A stretch of DNA of 13,122 bases from Aphodosoma sp045614825 (GCA_045614825.1 JAZLDO010000124.1:1-13122), one strand, 5' to 3'. Positions 6,437 to 13,122 are shown, counted from the stretch's first letter. Notes: generated by a model from the letters alone, not told the origin. Program-made: numbers and translations.

Positions 6437-6473
6437 TGAAATTTGAAATTTGAAAGTTAAAAGTTGAAAGTTA
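6437..6473. repeat. Short-period repeat between gldF and surE
   Basis: Repeated TGAAATT and AAAGTT(A/G) words fill most of the 53-base gap directly before the surE start. It is low-complexity, non-coding and of a kind often seen between Bacteroidales genes. Confidence 0.5.
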
Positions 6474-6488
6474 TCTAAATTCGCCAGA

Positions 6489-7211
6489 TTATTTTGATTT
6501 TATTTGTCGTGTTGTAAGATAAATAAATCCAGCCGTAAGAGCTATAAAATAGACTAAATCACGACTATCTATTACACCACGCGAAATAGATTTATAGTGC
6601 TCGTTTATACCCAATTGACGCAACCAATAGGCTGTTTCGCCTGAAAATAGCGACCCAACGAGTTCGAATCCGTAAAAAAGCAAAAACGAGATAATCACAG
6701 AAGTGATAAATGCTACCACTTGATTGGATGTAAGCGAAGATCCAAACGTACCAATCGCCACATAGACCGCCGCCAAAAACAACAACCCAATCCACGACCC
6801 CCAAAAAGCACCCGAATCAACATTGCCCATTGGCTCAGCAAGCATATATACAGAAAAATACCATAACACAGAAGGCAACAACGCAATAACCACCAATACC
6901 CATCCTGCAAGAGCTTTACCACCCACAATATTCAAACGCGAAATCGGTTTTGTCAACAATAATTCAATAGTTCCTTCCGCTTTTTCTTCAGCAAAAAAAC
7001 GCATTGTTACTGCAGGACACAAAAACAAATAAAGCCATGGTGCTAAAATGAACAGAGCATCAAGCGAAGCATATCCACTATCGAATACATTCCACTCCCC
7101 TGGCAACACCCACAAAAACAAAGCATTAGCCAATACAAATAAACTAATTACAATATACCCTGTAATATTCGAAAAAAACGATTTAAACTCTTTTTTGAAA
7201 ATTGTCTTCAT
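6489..7211 (-). CDS. gldF: Gliding-motility-type ABC transporter permease GldF
   Basis: A 240-residue polytopic permease of the ABC-2 type. It begins MKTIFKKEFKSFFSNITGYIVIS, the typical GldF opening, followed by hydrophobic segments at about 16-37, 50-69, 99-121, 138-158, 164-185 and 217-233. The stretch MRFFAEEKAEGTIELLLTKPIS (70-91) is the conserved cytosolic loop that couples permeases of this group to their ATPase. In Flavobacterium, GldF works with GldG and the ATPase GldA; in non-gliding Bacteroidales the substrate is unknown. An upstream TTG frame overlaps the divergent promoter and was not used. The next gene on the strand is surE, and no gldG or gldA occurs in the window. Confidence 0.9.
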   Translation of the reverse strand: MKTIFKKEFKSFFSNITGYIVISLFVLANALFLWVLPGEWNVFDSGYASLDALFILAPWLYLFLCPAVTMRFFAEEKAEGTIELLLTKPISRLNIVGGKALAGWVLVVIALLPSVLWYFSVYMLAEPMGNVDSGAFWGSWIGLLFLAAVYVAIGTFGSSLTSNQVVAFITSVIISFLLFYGFELVGSLFSGETAYWLRQLGINEHYKSISRGVIDSRDLVYFIALTAGFIYLTTRQIKSK

Positions 7212-7215
7212 AATT

Positions 7216-7247
7216 TTTGTTCGTATTAAAAAAAAATAGTACCTTTG
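7216..7247 (+). promoter_or_regulatory. Promoter of the PagL-like gene pair
   Basis: TTTG (7216-7219) followed after exactly 20 bases by TACCTTTG (7240-7247), a perfect match to the Bacteroidota housekeeping consensus. Transcription should start near 7254, leaving a 5' leader of about 75 bases before the start at 7328. Confidence 0.75.
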
Positions 7248-7301
7248 CAAATCAAAATGTACTCATATATAAAATCATCAACATCCCCGATTAATACTCG
7301 G

Positions 7302-7309
7302 CAAAGATA
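7302..7309 (-). promoter_or_regulatory. Probable -7 box of the divergent gldF promoter
   Basis: The minus strand reads TATCTTTG, a perfect -7 box, but the position 20 bases upstream carries TTTC rather than TTTG. Transcription would start near 7295, about 85 bases before the gldF start, and would overlap the plus-strand transcript starting near 7254. Confidence 0.45.
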
Positions 7310-7327
7310 CAAATTTTATTTTAAATC

Positions 7328-8452
7328 ATGAAACGAATTTTATCTATTTTATTGTTTTTTTGTATAATTTTCTCGTTAACAGCACAAAACAACAATGCAG
7401 TAAAGATTAAATTTTATGGTGGTTATGTACTTCCAACAAACGTATATAAAAATTTAGGTCCAAATGGTCCTATTTTAGGTGGTGAATTAAACTATGAAAT
7501 ACTTCCAACAGGCAGATATTCGTGGGAAAAACATTGGGGATATCCTACTATCGGTGTTGGTATTCTAGGTGCAGATTTAGGCAATCCAAGTCAATTAGGA
7601 ATGATGTTGGCCGCATATCCATACATCAATTGGAACTTTGTACGTACTGATGTTGTTGAATTTGGATTAAAAACAGGTATGGGTGTCGCATTCTTTAATA
7701 AGACAAACGCAGCTAATGGTGGATACGTTGCTGCATATCTTTCTGCTGGCATCAATTTACAATTCAATGTCAACAAAAGTGCCGCAATTGCTTTAGATGC
7801 TGGATACAATGCAACCAACAACGGTGAAATATTCTTACCAAACTCAACAATGAACATACTTTATGGTTCATTAGGTTTTCGCTACAGAATGGGTAGTGCG
7901 GCATACTCTCATCCACGAATGAGTAGAGCAGATAACTTACCATACAAATTTATGGTTAACGCTGTAATTGACGGAGGATTCCGCAACGACAAAAAAAACA
8001 AAATGCCTGAAGTACAATCAAACCTTCACGGAGATATCCTTTGGAAAGCCACTAATTGCTATGCATTAGGCCCTGGTATTGACTTAGGATTCACTCCTAA
8101 TGGAACAAGACTAGGTTTAACTTTCTCTAATGCGTTCACTATGGGTCGAGTAATGGGTATCATTGACGCAGGTTACTATCTATATGACAAAATTGCTATC
8201 ATCAATAATGGCGGATATAAATTTTGGTACAAATTCGATCCTAACGTAATTGATGGTCCTCTATACTTGAGAGCTGGTTTACGTATTCGCGTATTTGACA
8301 ACATTTCCATACAATTCACAGGTAAAACTCACTTGTATAGATTTGACTATATTGGCTTTGGTTTAGGTTATTCTATTCCTTATTCAACAGCACGTGGCAG
8401 TCGTTTTGGTGGCAGAACAAATCGTTATGGCATGGGTAGCATGCGTAGATAA
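7328..8452 (+). CDS. PagL-like outer-membrane beta-barrel protein with degenerate active site
   Basis: A 374-residue exported protein. Residues 1-19 are a signal peptide (MKRILSILLFFCIIFSLTA, cut before Q20). The rest shows alternating aromatic and glycine-rich strands as in an outer-membrane barrel. The GYPTIGVGILGADLGNPSQLG and GLKTGMGVAFFNKT segments are shared with the next gene and with Bacteroidota proteins named acyloxyacyl hydrolase (the lipid A 3-O-deacylase PagL group). At the place of the catalytic His-x-Ser-Asn motif, however, it reads A162-T-N164-N-G, so both the His and the Ser are missing and deacylase activity is unlikely. The C-terminus ends in an Arg/Gly-rich tail (RGSRFGGRTNRYGMGSMRR) after the final barrel strand, which is unusual. 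It may now be structural or bind lipid. The next gene starts 2 bases after its stop. Confidence 0.78.
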   Translation: MKRILSILLFFCIIFSLTAQNNNAVKIKFYGGYVLPTNVYKNLGPNGPILGGELNYEILPTGRYSWEKHWGYPTIGVGILGADLGNPSQLGMMLAAYPYINWNFVRTDVVEFGLKTGMGVAFFNKTNAANGGYVAAYLSAGINLQFNVNKSAAIALDAGYNATNNGEIFLPNSTMNILYGSLGFRYRMGSAAYSHPRMSRADNLPYKFMVNAVIDGGFRNDKKNKMPEVQSNLHGDILWKATNCYALGPGIDLGFTPNGTRLGLTFSNAFTMGRVMGIIDAGYYLYDKIAIINNGGYKFWYKFDPNVIDGPLYLRAGLRIRVFDNISIQFTGKTHLYRFDYIGFGLGYSIPYSTARGSRFGGRTNRYGMGSMRR

Positions 8453-8454
8453 TA

Positions 8455-9801
8455 ATGCGTAGTTTTTTTATTACACTACTACTTATAACAGGTTTAACAA
8501 CTATACTATATAGCCAACCTGAGTCATTTGTGTTCAAAGCACAAATGATAGGTGGTAAAGTAGTGCCAATAAACAAAACATTAGAAAGCATAAATCCTAA
8601 CCTCTCTTTAGGAGGTGAATTAGCTGTAGAATTTCCTTCATGGGGCGAGTACCCATGGCAACAATACTTAGGCAAACCGACTCTTGGAGTCGGTTTTGTT
8701 GGTTTAAACCTTGGCGACCATAAAATATTAGGTCAAGCTTTTGCTATGTATCCCTACCTACTCATTGACATAGTAAAATCTCCTCACTTCGAACTTAATT
8801 GGAAAGTTGGAGCCGGACTCAGTTTCTTCAATAAAACCTATAACCGCGTTTATGAAGAATACAATCCTGAAACAGTTCCAGGCTGGTCATACTATGGATC
8901 CACTTGCAATAACCTTATAGGCTCAATTGTAAATGTCTATCTCTCAACAGGAGCCAATTTCAATTTTCCCATAACCAACCTATTTGCTCTACATGCCGAT
9001 TGTGGCTATATGCACATGAGTAATGGCTCAATTATCCAACCCAACGGAGGCATCAATATATTATATGCATCGTTAGGTGCTACATATCGTCTTGAAACGG
9101 AATGCAAATATTGCAAACACCATAAGAAACAAATATTTCCATCATTACCATATAAATGGAGCATTAACATCACAGGTTCAGGTGGTTATCGTGAACTCTA
9201 CTATGGAGACGAGAAAGGATATGCTATAGGCTCACTACACATAGGAGCTACATACAATATATGCAATTGGTATTCTCTCGGAGGTGGTCTTGACGCATTC
9301 TATGATGGTGTTTTTAATCAACAAGGAGGTACTCGCCTTGAAGGTTTAACAGCAGAGCAACGCCAAGAACAACTAAAACATACTCGCTTCGGACGTTATA
9401 TAATTCTCAATGAAGATTTATCAAATAAATTCCGAATTGGTATAAGCATAAACAACGAATTCAAAATTGGACGAATAACAGCAATTCTAGATTGGGGTAT
9501 TTATCTATACGACCCTATCCGATTGGCTTATTACACAGACGACACGTACAAATATAAGTACAAAAAACGTCCAATGCTTTACAAATACAACATCGAAAAA
9601 GAAGATGGATGGAATTATTTCCGGCTTGGCATCCGTTGCCGTGTATGGGACAATTTGTATGTGCAAACAACAGTCAAAACCCACTTAACAAAAGCCGAGA
9701 TGATTGAATGGGGAATAGGCTATCAAATCCCTTTTATCAAAAAATTTAATCAAAAAGAACTATTTGAAACTTTTGAAGGATGGGGAATATACCATCATTA
9801 A
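8455..9801 (+). CDS. PagL-like acyloxyacyl hydrolase family outer-membrane protein
   Basis: A 448-residue paralogue of the preceding protein. The signal peptide spans residues 1-20 (cut before Q21). The family motif is kept: H187-M-S189-N-G, followed by QPNGGIN. In Pseudomonas PagL the His and Ser form a catalytic triad with a Glu twelve residues after the Ser; here that position is N201, so either the third residue differs or another acid replaces it. A CKYCKHH cluster (C217, C220, H222, H223), absent from the paralogue, follows the first half and could bind metal or form a disulfide. The second half ends in a VKTHLTKAEMIEWGIGYQIP barrel strand. It is longer than its neighbour through two insertions near residues 143-165 and 290-320. 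It is probably cotranscribed and translationally coupled with the first gene. Lipid A deacylation is plausible but unproven. Confidence 0.8.
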   Translation: MRSFFITLLLITGLTTILYSQPESFVFKAQMIGGKVVPINKTLESINPNLSLGGELAVEFPSWGEYPWQQYLGKPTLGVGFVGLNLGDHKILGQAFAMYPYLLIDIVKSPHFELNWKVGAGLSFFNKTYNRVYEEYNPETVPGWSYYGSTCNNLIGSIVNVYLSTGANFNFPITNLFALHADCGYMHMSNGSIIQPNGGINILYASLGATYRLETECKYCKHHKKQIFPSLPYKWSINITGSGGYRELYYGDEKGYAIGSLHIGATYNICNWYSLGGGLDAFYDGVFNQQGGTRLEGLTAEQRQEQLKHTRFGRYIILNEDLSNKFRIGISINNEFKIGRITAILDWGIYLYDPIRLAYYTDDTYKYKYKKRPMLYKYNIEKEDGWNYFRLGIRCRVWDNLYVQTTVKTHLTKAEMIEWGIGYQIPFIKKFNQKELFETFEGWGIYHH

Positions 9802-9862
9802 GAATTAAGGACCGATAGGTTTTAACCCTTAGCTAAAAAATTGATAATTAAATATCTAAAAT

Positions 9863-10606
9863 ATGAAACAGATAAAAGAGAAAAACATGATATTCGGCAT
9901 TCGTGCCGTAATCGAAGCTATTGACGCTGGCAAAGAGTTAGACAAAGTTTTCATCCGCAGAGAAATGGGTGGTGAATTAACTAAAGAACTATTCGACAGA
10001 CTAAAAGACATTCAAGTACCTATTCAAAAAGTACCACTTGAAAAACTCAATAAGCTCACAATGAAAAACCACCAAGGTGTTGTAGCTTACCTCTCTTCTA
10101 TCGAATATCAACGCATCGACAACATTATTCCTGCTCTTTACGAAGCAGGCAAAGACCCATTCATCGTAATCCTTGATGGCGTTACCGACGTTCGCAACTT
10201 TGGTGCTATTGCCCGTACATGCGAATGTGCAGGTGTTGACGCGATTATTGTGCCAATGAAAGGTGGCGCAGCAGCTAATGCCGATGCCATAAAAACTTCG
10301 GCTGGGGCTTTGCATGTGATACCTGTTTGTCGCGAAAATAGCCTACACAACACAGTTTCATTCCTCCAAAAATGTGGCATTAAAGTGATTGCTGCATCAG
10401 AAAAAGCTTCACACGACTACTCTAAAACCGATTATAAAGGACCTCTTGCCATCGTAATGGGCGCAGAAGATGTGGGCATTTCGCCTGATATTCTTCGCAT
10501 TGTAGATGATATGGTGTCAATTCCAATTCTCGGACAAATCGGCTCGCTCAATGTATCAGTTGCCACTGGTATCATCGTTTACGAAGCAGTGAAACAAAGA
10601 AAATAA
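9863..10606 (+). CDS. rlmB: 23S rRNA (guanosine-2'-O-)-methyltransferase, RlmB type
   Basis: A 247-residue SpoU-family (SPOUT) enzyme, the normal RlmB size. The N-terminal part IFGIRAVIEAIDAGKELDKVFI (10-31) is the substrate-binding domain that packs on rRNA. The knotted methyltransferase domain shows motif 1 DGVTDVRNFGAIARTC (105-120) with N112 and R118, motif 2 IVMGAEDVGIS (197-207) and motif 3 SIPILGQIGSLNVSVATGI (219-237). The expected reaction is SAM-dependent 2'-O-methylation of G2251 in the peptidyl-transferase loop; assignment to this exact position rather than another SpoU target is by overall similarity. It lies 61 bases after the PagL-like pair without a terminator between, so read-through is possible. 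The next gene, also for rRNA or tRNA modification, follows after 80 bases. Confidence 0.9.
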   Translation: MKQIKEKNMIFGIRAVIEAIDAGKELDKVFIRREMGGELTKELFDRLKDIQVPIQKVPLEKLNKLTMKNHQGVVAYLSSIEYQRIDNIIPALYEAGKDPFIVILDGVTDVRNFGAIARTCECAGVDAIIVPMKGGAAANADAIKTSAGALHVIPVCRENSLHNTVSFLQKCGIKVIAASEKASHDYSKTDYKGPLAIVMGAEDVGISPDILRIVDDMVSIPILGQIGSLNVSVATGIIVYEAVKQRK

Positions 10607-10614
10607 CAAGACTC

Positions 10615-10672
10615 AAGATACAAGACACGAGACAAAAAAACAAAAAGTCTAATATCTCGTGTCTATTATCTC
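10615..10672. repeat. Long inverted repeat between rlmB and the pseudouridine synthase gene
   Basis: AGACACGAGA (10623-10632) is perfectly complementary to TCTCGTGTCT (10655-10664); extending outward gives 18-base arms (10615-10632 and 10655-10672) with three mismatches and a 22-base A-rich loop. It is non-coding, fills most of the 80-base gap and has no following T run. It may be a dispersed intergenic element or an mRNA processing site. Confidence 0.65.
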
Positions 10673-10686
10673 AAATCTAATCAATT

Positions 10687-11388
10687 ATGAATGTTCTCTA
10701 CGAAGATAATCACCTTATCATAATAAACAAGGCTGTAGGCGAGATTGTACAGGGAGATAAAACGGGAGATGAGCCTCTGCCTGAGACTATCAAGCAATAC
10801 TTGAAAGAGAAATACAATAAGCCTGGCAATGTGTTTTGTGGGGTGACGCACAGATTGGACCGTCCAGTGAGTGGCGTTGTTGTATTTGCCAAAACAAGTA
10901 AGGCTCTTGAGCGCATGAATAAGCTTTTTGCCGAACACAAAGATATCAAAAAACGCTATTGGGCAATAGTCTGTGGTACGCCAAAGGAAATGGAAGGCAC
11001 TCTACGCCATTATCTTGTACGCGTAGAAAAGCAAAACAAATCGTACGCCTACGACAAAGAGAAACCAAACTCAAAACTCGCTTCGCTCAGTTATCGACTC
11101 ATCGCACATGGCGAACGATATTCATTATTAGAGGTTGACCTTCATACAGGCCGTCATCATCAGATACGCTGTCAGTTAGCCTCGATGGGATGCCCTATCA
11201 AAGGCGACTTGAAATATGGAGCACCACGTTCCAACCCCGATGGAGGCATTTCGCTTCATGCCCGCAGCATTGAATTTATCCACCCTGTCAGCAAAGAACC
11301 AATCAACATTTCGGCTCCAGTGCCAAATGATAATCTTTGGAGAGCATTGACAGAGAATTTAGAATATATTTATAAAAAAAACACGTAA
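10687..11388 (+). CDS. RluA-family RNA pseudouridine synthase
   Basis: A 233-residue protein made of the catalytic domain only, with no N-terminal S4 RNA-binding domain. It would convert a uridine in rRNA or tRNA to pseudouridine. The opening VLYEDNHLIIINKAVG is the family start. The catalytic aspartate is D58 in VTHRLDRPVSGVVVFAKT, with PVSG in place of the usual DTSG. LLEVDLHTGRHHQIRCQLAS (147-166) is the second signature. The target position cannot be assigned from sequence; small RluA proteins of this kind are close to RluA, RluD and TruC. The gene is downstream of rlmB and probably shares its transcript, making an RNA-modification pair. Its stop codon lies inside the palindromic terminator that follows. 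Confidence 0.92.
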   Translation: MNVLYEDNHLIIINKAVGEIVQGDKTGDEPLPETIKQYLKEKYNKPGNVFCGVTHRLDRPVSGVVVFAKTSKALERMNKLFAEHKDIKKRYWAIVCGTPKEMEGTLRHYLVRVEKQNKSYAYDKEKPNSKLASLSYRLIAHGERYSLLEVDLHTGRHHQIRCQLASMGCPIKGDLKYGAPRSNPDGGISLHARSIEFIHPVSKEPINISAPVPNDNLWRALTENLEYIYKKNT

Positions 11389-11405
11389 CATGTTACGTGT
11401 TTTTT
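11376..11405. terminator. Perfect 30-base palindromic bidirectional terminator
   Basis: The sequence is exactly self-complementary about 11390/11391, with CACGTAACATGTTACGTG flanked by six A on the left and six T on the right, so it provides a hairpin and a T run on both strands. It ends the plus-strand pseudouridine synthase gene (whose stop codon at 11386-11388 is in the stem) and the convergent lipoprotein gene that stops at 11411. Confidence 0.9.
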
Positions 11406-11410
11406 ATTAC

Positions 11411-11809
11411 TTAAAAATCAATTGTATAATTAGCATTTAAATTAGTTGAACTAGTACTTTTGATCTCTTTTAAAACAAAAGGCTCATTATTCTTACTAAC
11501 ATAAATTTTAACACCATAAGTACCATATTTCAAAGTTGTGCTAACATTCAATGTAGAAGAAAACTTAGCTTTAAATCCATAAGAAACTGGACCAAAAGTT
11601 TCACAAAAATATTTCGGTTTTATTATTAAAGTTCTATCACCCTTATCTGTACTCATAGTTGCTTGAGCCGATTTAATAATATACTCACTATCTAAAGCTG
11701 TTTCATACCTTACATAATAATTATCATCCTCTTTCAATGAATTATCAATCCGCTTTTCACACGAAAACAACAAAAAAACAGATATAAAAAAATACAATAT
11801 TTTTTTCAT
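11411..11809 (-). CDS. Small lipoprotein of unknown function
   Basis: A 132-residue protein. The N-terminus MKKILYFFISVFLLFSC is a lipoprotein signal peptide with lipobox LFSC, so C17 should be lipidated and the mature protein anchored in an envelope membrane. The mature part is rich in Ser, Thr, Lys and aromatic residues with beta-strand-like alternation (for example YYVRYETALDSEYIIKSAQATM and LKYGTYGVKIYVS) and resembles a small all-beta domain; I do not recognise the family. An upstream in-frame ATG at 11851 would add 14 hydrophobic residues, but it lies only about six bases from the expected transcription start, so the start at 11809 is preferred. It stands alone, with a promoter upstream and the palindromic terminator 6 bases after its stop. 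Confidence 0.75.
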   Translation of the reverse strand: MKKILYFFISVFLLFSCEKRIDNSLKEDDNYYVRYETALDSEYIIKSAQATMSTDKGDRTLIIKPKYFCETFGPVSYGFKAKFSSTLNVSTTLKYGTYGVKIYVSKNNEPFVLKEIKSTSSTNLNANYTIDF

Positions 11810-11862
11810 ACAACAAAAGTATACGATTAACACATAAATTATTACTAACATCCATTATCATG

Positions 11863-11893
11863 CAAAATTACAAATATTTATTTACATTATCAA
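11863..11893 (-). promoter_or_regulatory. Promoter of the small lipoprotein gene
   Basis: On the minus strand TTG (11893-11891) is followed after exactly 20 bases by TAATTTTG (11870-11863), a perfect TAnnTTTG box. Transcription should start near 11857, about 48 bases before the chosen start codon. Confidence 0.6.
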
Positions 11894-12237
11894 GAAAATA
11901 TTTAATTCTTCATAAATTTTTAATTAAACGTATTAAATAAGTTCGTATCAACATAATTAAAAGATTGATGTTTATTCATTCTTTTTTTAAAAAACTAATA
12001 AATATCACCCAAGAAACAGACATACAATAAGCTAAAAATCAAATAGTTATAATGCATTTCACCTTAAACTTATATCAATGTCAAAAAAAAGCAATAAAGT
12101 CTTTTTTGTATAACTTAATATATTAAACCCCAAAACCATAAAAATACAATATTTTCATAAGCTAGTATAATACAAAAAAAGAAATACACAAAGAAACTAA
12201 TAAATTTTACACTCAATAAGTGCAAAAAACTACATAG
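11894..12237. other. A/T-rich gap without recognisable genes
   Basis: Very A/T-rich, with stop codons frequent in all frames. I found no small gene with a credible start, no RNA structure beyond weak A/T stems and no clear promoter pair. Its right end adjoins the OmpH-like gene's terminator. Confidence 0.6.
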
Positions 12238-12276
12238 AAAAAGGCTACATACCGCATTGCGATATGTAGCCTTTTT
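12238..12276 (-). terminator. Strong terminator downstream of the OmpH-like gene
   Basis: AAAAAGGCTACATA (12238-12251) pairs perfectly with TATGTAGCCTTTTT (12263-12276); the inner bases can extend the stem by CGC/GCG around an ATT loop. Reading on the minus strand, it comes about 24 bases after the stop of the OmpH-like gene and ends in five T. The plus-strand side has seven T, so it could also work in that direction, although no plus-strand gene leads into it. Confidence 0.88.
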
Positions 12277-12299
12277 TTGAAATATTAACGAGAGAGAGA

Positions 12300-12893
12300 T
12301 TATTTACTTTTATTATAACGCTCATTGAGAAGTTCGATAGCTTCTGCAGTAATATCATATTCAGGAGCAGCGAAAAGAACATTGTTATTCAATGCGCTAG
12401 TTGTAATAACAAGGTGGTATTTACCATTCGCATTGATAGAGCGAACCACACTATTAACACTATCAAGCAAACGAATGCTAAGTTGTTGTTGTTCAAGCAT
12501 AAGTTCTTGTTCTTTCTCTTGAGCCAAAACATTGAGGTCTTGTTCTTTTTTCACCAAACGACGTTGCTCTGCTTCAGCACGTTCGCGAGAAAGGAAAGCT
12601 TGATTCTCAAGTTTCTTTTGGAAATCAATCATTTCATTTTGAAGACTATTAGCTCGTTGATTAAGGTCTAAACGCATATCTTCACCTTTACGCATAAGAC
12701 GCTCGCTCTCTTCAAGATTCAAATCATAGTTTTGAAGAAGTGAATCAACATTGATAACTGCAATAGGAAGATGACAGCCATTTTCAACTTTCACACTACA
12801 AGCAGTTTCGGATGTAGTTTCTGTTTTTTGAACTGGTTGATTGCACGATGCCAACATTACAGCAACGGCACAAAAGAGTAATAATTTTTTCAT
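12300..12893 (-). CDS. OmpH/Skp-family periplasmic chaperone-like lipoprotein
   Basis: A 197-residue exported protein. MKKLLLFCAVAVMLASC is a lipoprotein signal peptide, with C17 as the lipidation site (LASC). After a short Thr/Glu-rich linker comes LPIAVINVDSLLQNYDLNLEESERLM (42-67), the standard beginning of the OmpH/Skp fold, then a long coiled coil of about 70-145 rich in Gln, Glu, Lys and Leu, and the closing strands KYHLVITTSALNNNVLFAAPEYDIT (158-182) with a final helix. Skp binds unfolded outer-membrane proteins in the periplasm; the coiled coil forms its tentacles. The classical protein is soluble, whereas this version is lipidated, a form common in Bacteroidota. Its ATG overlaps the stop of the upstream small membrane gene as ATGA, so the two are translationally coupled. 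Confidence 0.88.
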   Translation of the reverse strand: MKKLLLFCAVAVMLASCNQPVQKTETTSETACSVKVENGCHLPIAVINVDSLLQNYDLNLEESERLMRKGEDMRLDLNQRANSLQNEMIDFQKKLENQAFLSRERAEAEQRRLVKKEQDLNVLAQEKEQELMLEQQQLSIRLLDSVNSVVRSINANGKYHLVITTSALNNNVLFAAPEYDITAEAIELLNERYNKSK

Positions 12894-13120
12894 TTATTAT
12901 CCATTTTATATTTATAATTATGTTTTTTTGCTTGATTTTGAGCTTCACGGTCTTGAGATGTAGCACATGTTATGCCACGTTCTTTAAGTGCTTTATTACC
13001 ACCTATATGTATGTTTGGAAATTTTTTTTTAAGAAAAAGTGGACGAAATGCCATAGCTAATACTGCAATAAGCAATATTACCAACGACACACCTAAAGTT
13101 AACAAGGTAGTTTTTAACAT
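12890..13120 (-). CDS. Small single-pass membrane protein upstream of the OmpH-like gene
   Basis: A 76-residue protein with one strong membrane helix at about 3-24 (KTTLLTLGVSLVILLIAVLAMA), followed by a basic RPLFLKKKFPN segment and a conserved-looking IHIGGNKALKERGITCATSQDREA region with one Cys (C52), then a Lys-rich tail. The N-terminus should be outside and the C-terminal part cytosolic by the positive-inside rule. The start ATG is only two bases from the window end, so an upstream start or further operon genes cannot be checked. The GGN..L...GI.C pattern loosely recalls the NqrM sodium-pump maturation protein, but its signature GSCGG is absent and I would not assign it. Confidence 0.7.
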   Translation of the reverse strand: MLKTTLLTLGVSLVILLIAVLAMAFRPLFLKKKFPNIHIGGNKALKERGITCATSQDREAQNQAKKHNYKYKMDNK

Positions 13121-13122
13121 GT

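Noticed and set aside
7212..7250. Longer N-terminus of GldF
   Set aside because: It uses a TTG and overlaps the divergent promoter; MKTIFKKEFK is the family start.
8373..8675. 100-codon open frame on the minus strand across the boundary of the PagL-like pair
   Set aside because: It overlaps two well-supported genes and has no recognisable sequence.
12414..12671. 85-codon open frame on the plus strand inside the OmpH-like gene
   Set aside because: It is a shadow of the coiled-coil coding region, with no promoter or recognisable product.
12890..13120. Assignment of the small membrane protein as NqrM
   Set aside because: Only a loose GG...GI.C pattern is shared; the GSCGG signature and the Cys-rich tail are absent.

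Overview
The window looks like a chromosome segment of a Bacteroidota bacterium, most likely in the order Bacteroidales. The evidence is promoters of the TTTG / TAnnTTTG type with about 20 bases between boxes, a GldF-type ABC permease, a lipidated OmpH/Skp-like protein, PagL-like two-part outer-membrane barrels, and weak or absent Shine-Dalgarno signals throughout. I see no rRNA, tRNA, CRISPR array, transposase or integrase.

Left part (about 1-3650, all minus strand) is an A/T-rich accessory block. In transcription order it holds a RhuM/Bro-type DNA-binding domain fused to a Doc-type Fic domain, an HNH endonuclease-like protein, a three-domain protein joining a SAM methyltransferase, a HIT domain and a Myb/SANT-like helix-turn-helix, and the first 52 codons of a KAP-type P-loop NTPase cut by the window edge. 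The HNH and methyltransferase-HIT genes are 5 bases apart and must be co-transcribed. The RhuM-Doc gene and the HNH gene are each preceded by nearly the same promoter, with an inverted repeat between its two boxes. This is the best candidate for an undescribed conflict or defence system; no activity can be proved from sequence.

Junction (about 3650-4113): no gene. It holds a C-rich tract that reads as a G-quadruplex motif on the minus strand, a 22-base tandem repeat, an intrinsic terminator on the minus strand for lpxB, and hairpins with repeated TCCGT words. It separates the accessory block from core genes.

Core minus-strand cluster (4114-7211): gldF, surE, a small three-helix membrane protein overlapping surE by 17 bases, and lpxB (lipid A disaccharide synthase). 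gldG does not follow gldF.

Divergent plus-strand cluster (7328-11388): two tandem paralogous PagL-like outer-membrane proteins, of which the second keeps the His-x-Ser-Asn motif and the first has lost it; then an RlmB-type rRNA 2'-O-methyltransferase and an RluA-family pseudouridine synthase, ending in a perfect palindromic terminator. The two lipid A-related functions (LpxB and the PagL-like pair) sit on either side of the gldF promoter region, suggesting an envelope theme.

Right end (11411-13120, minus strand): an orphan small lipoprotein with its own promoter, a roughly 400-base A/T-rich gap, a strong terminator, a lipidated OmpH/Skp-like coiled-coil protein, and a small membrane protein that overlaps it by an ATGA junction.
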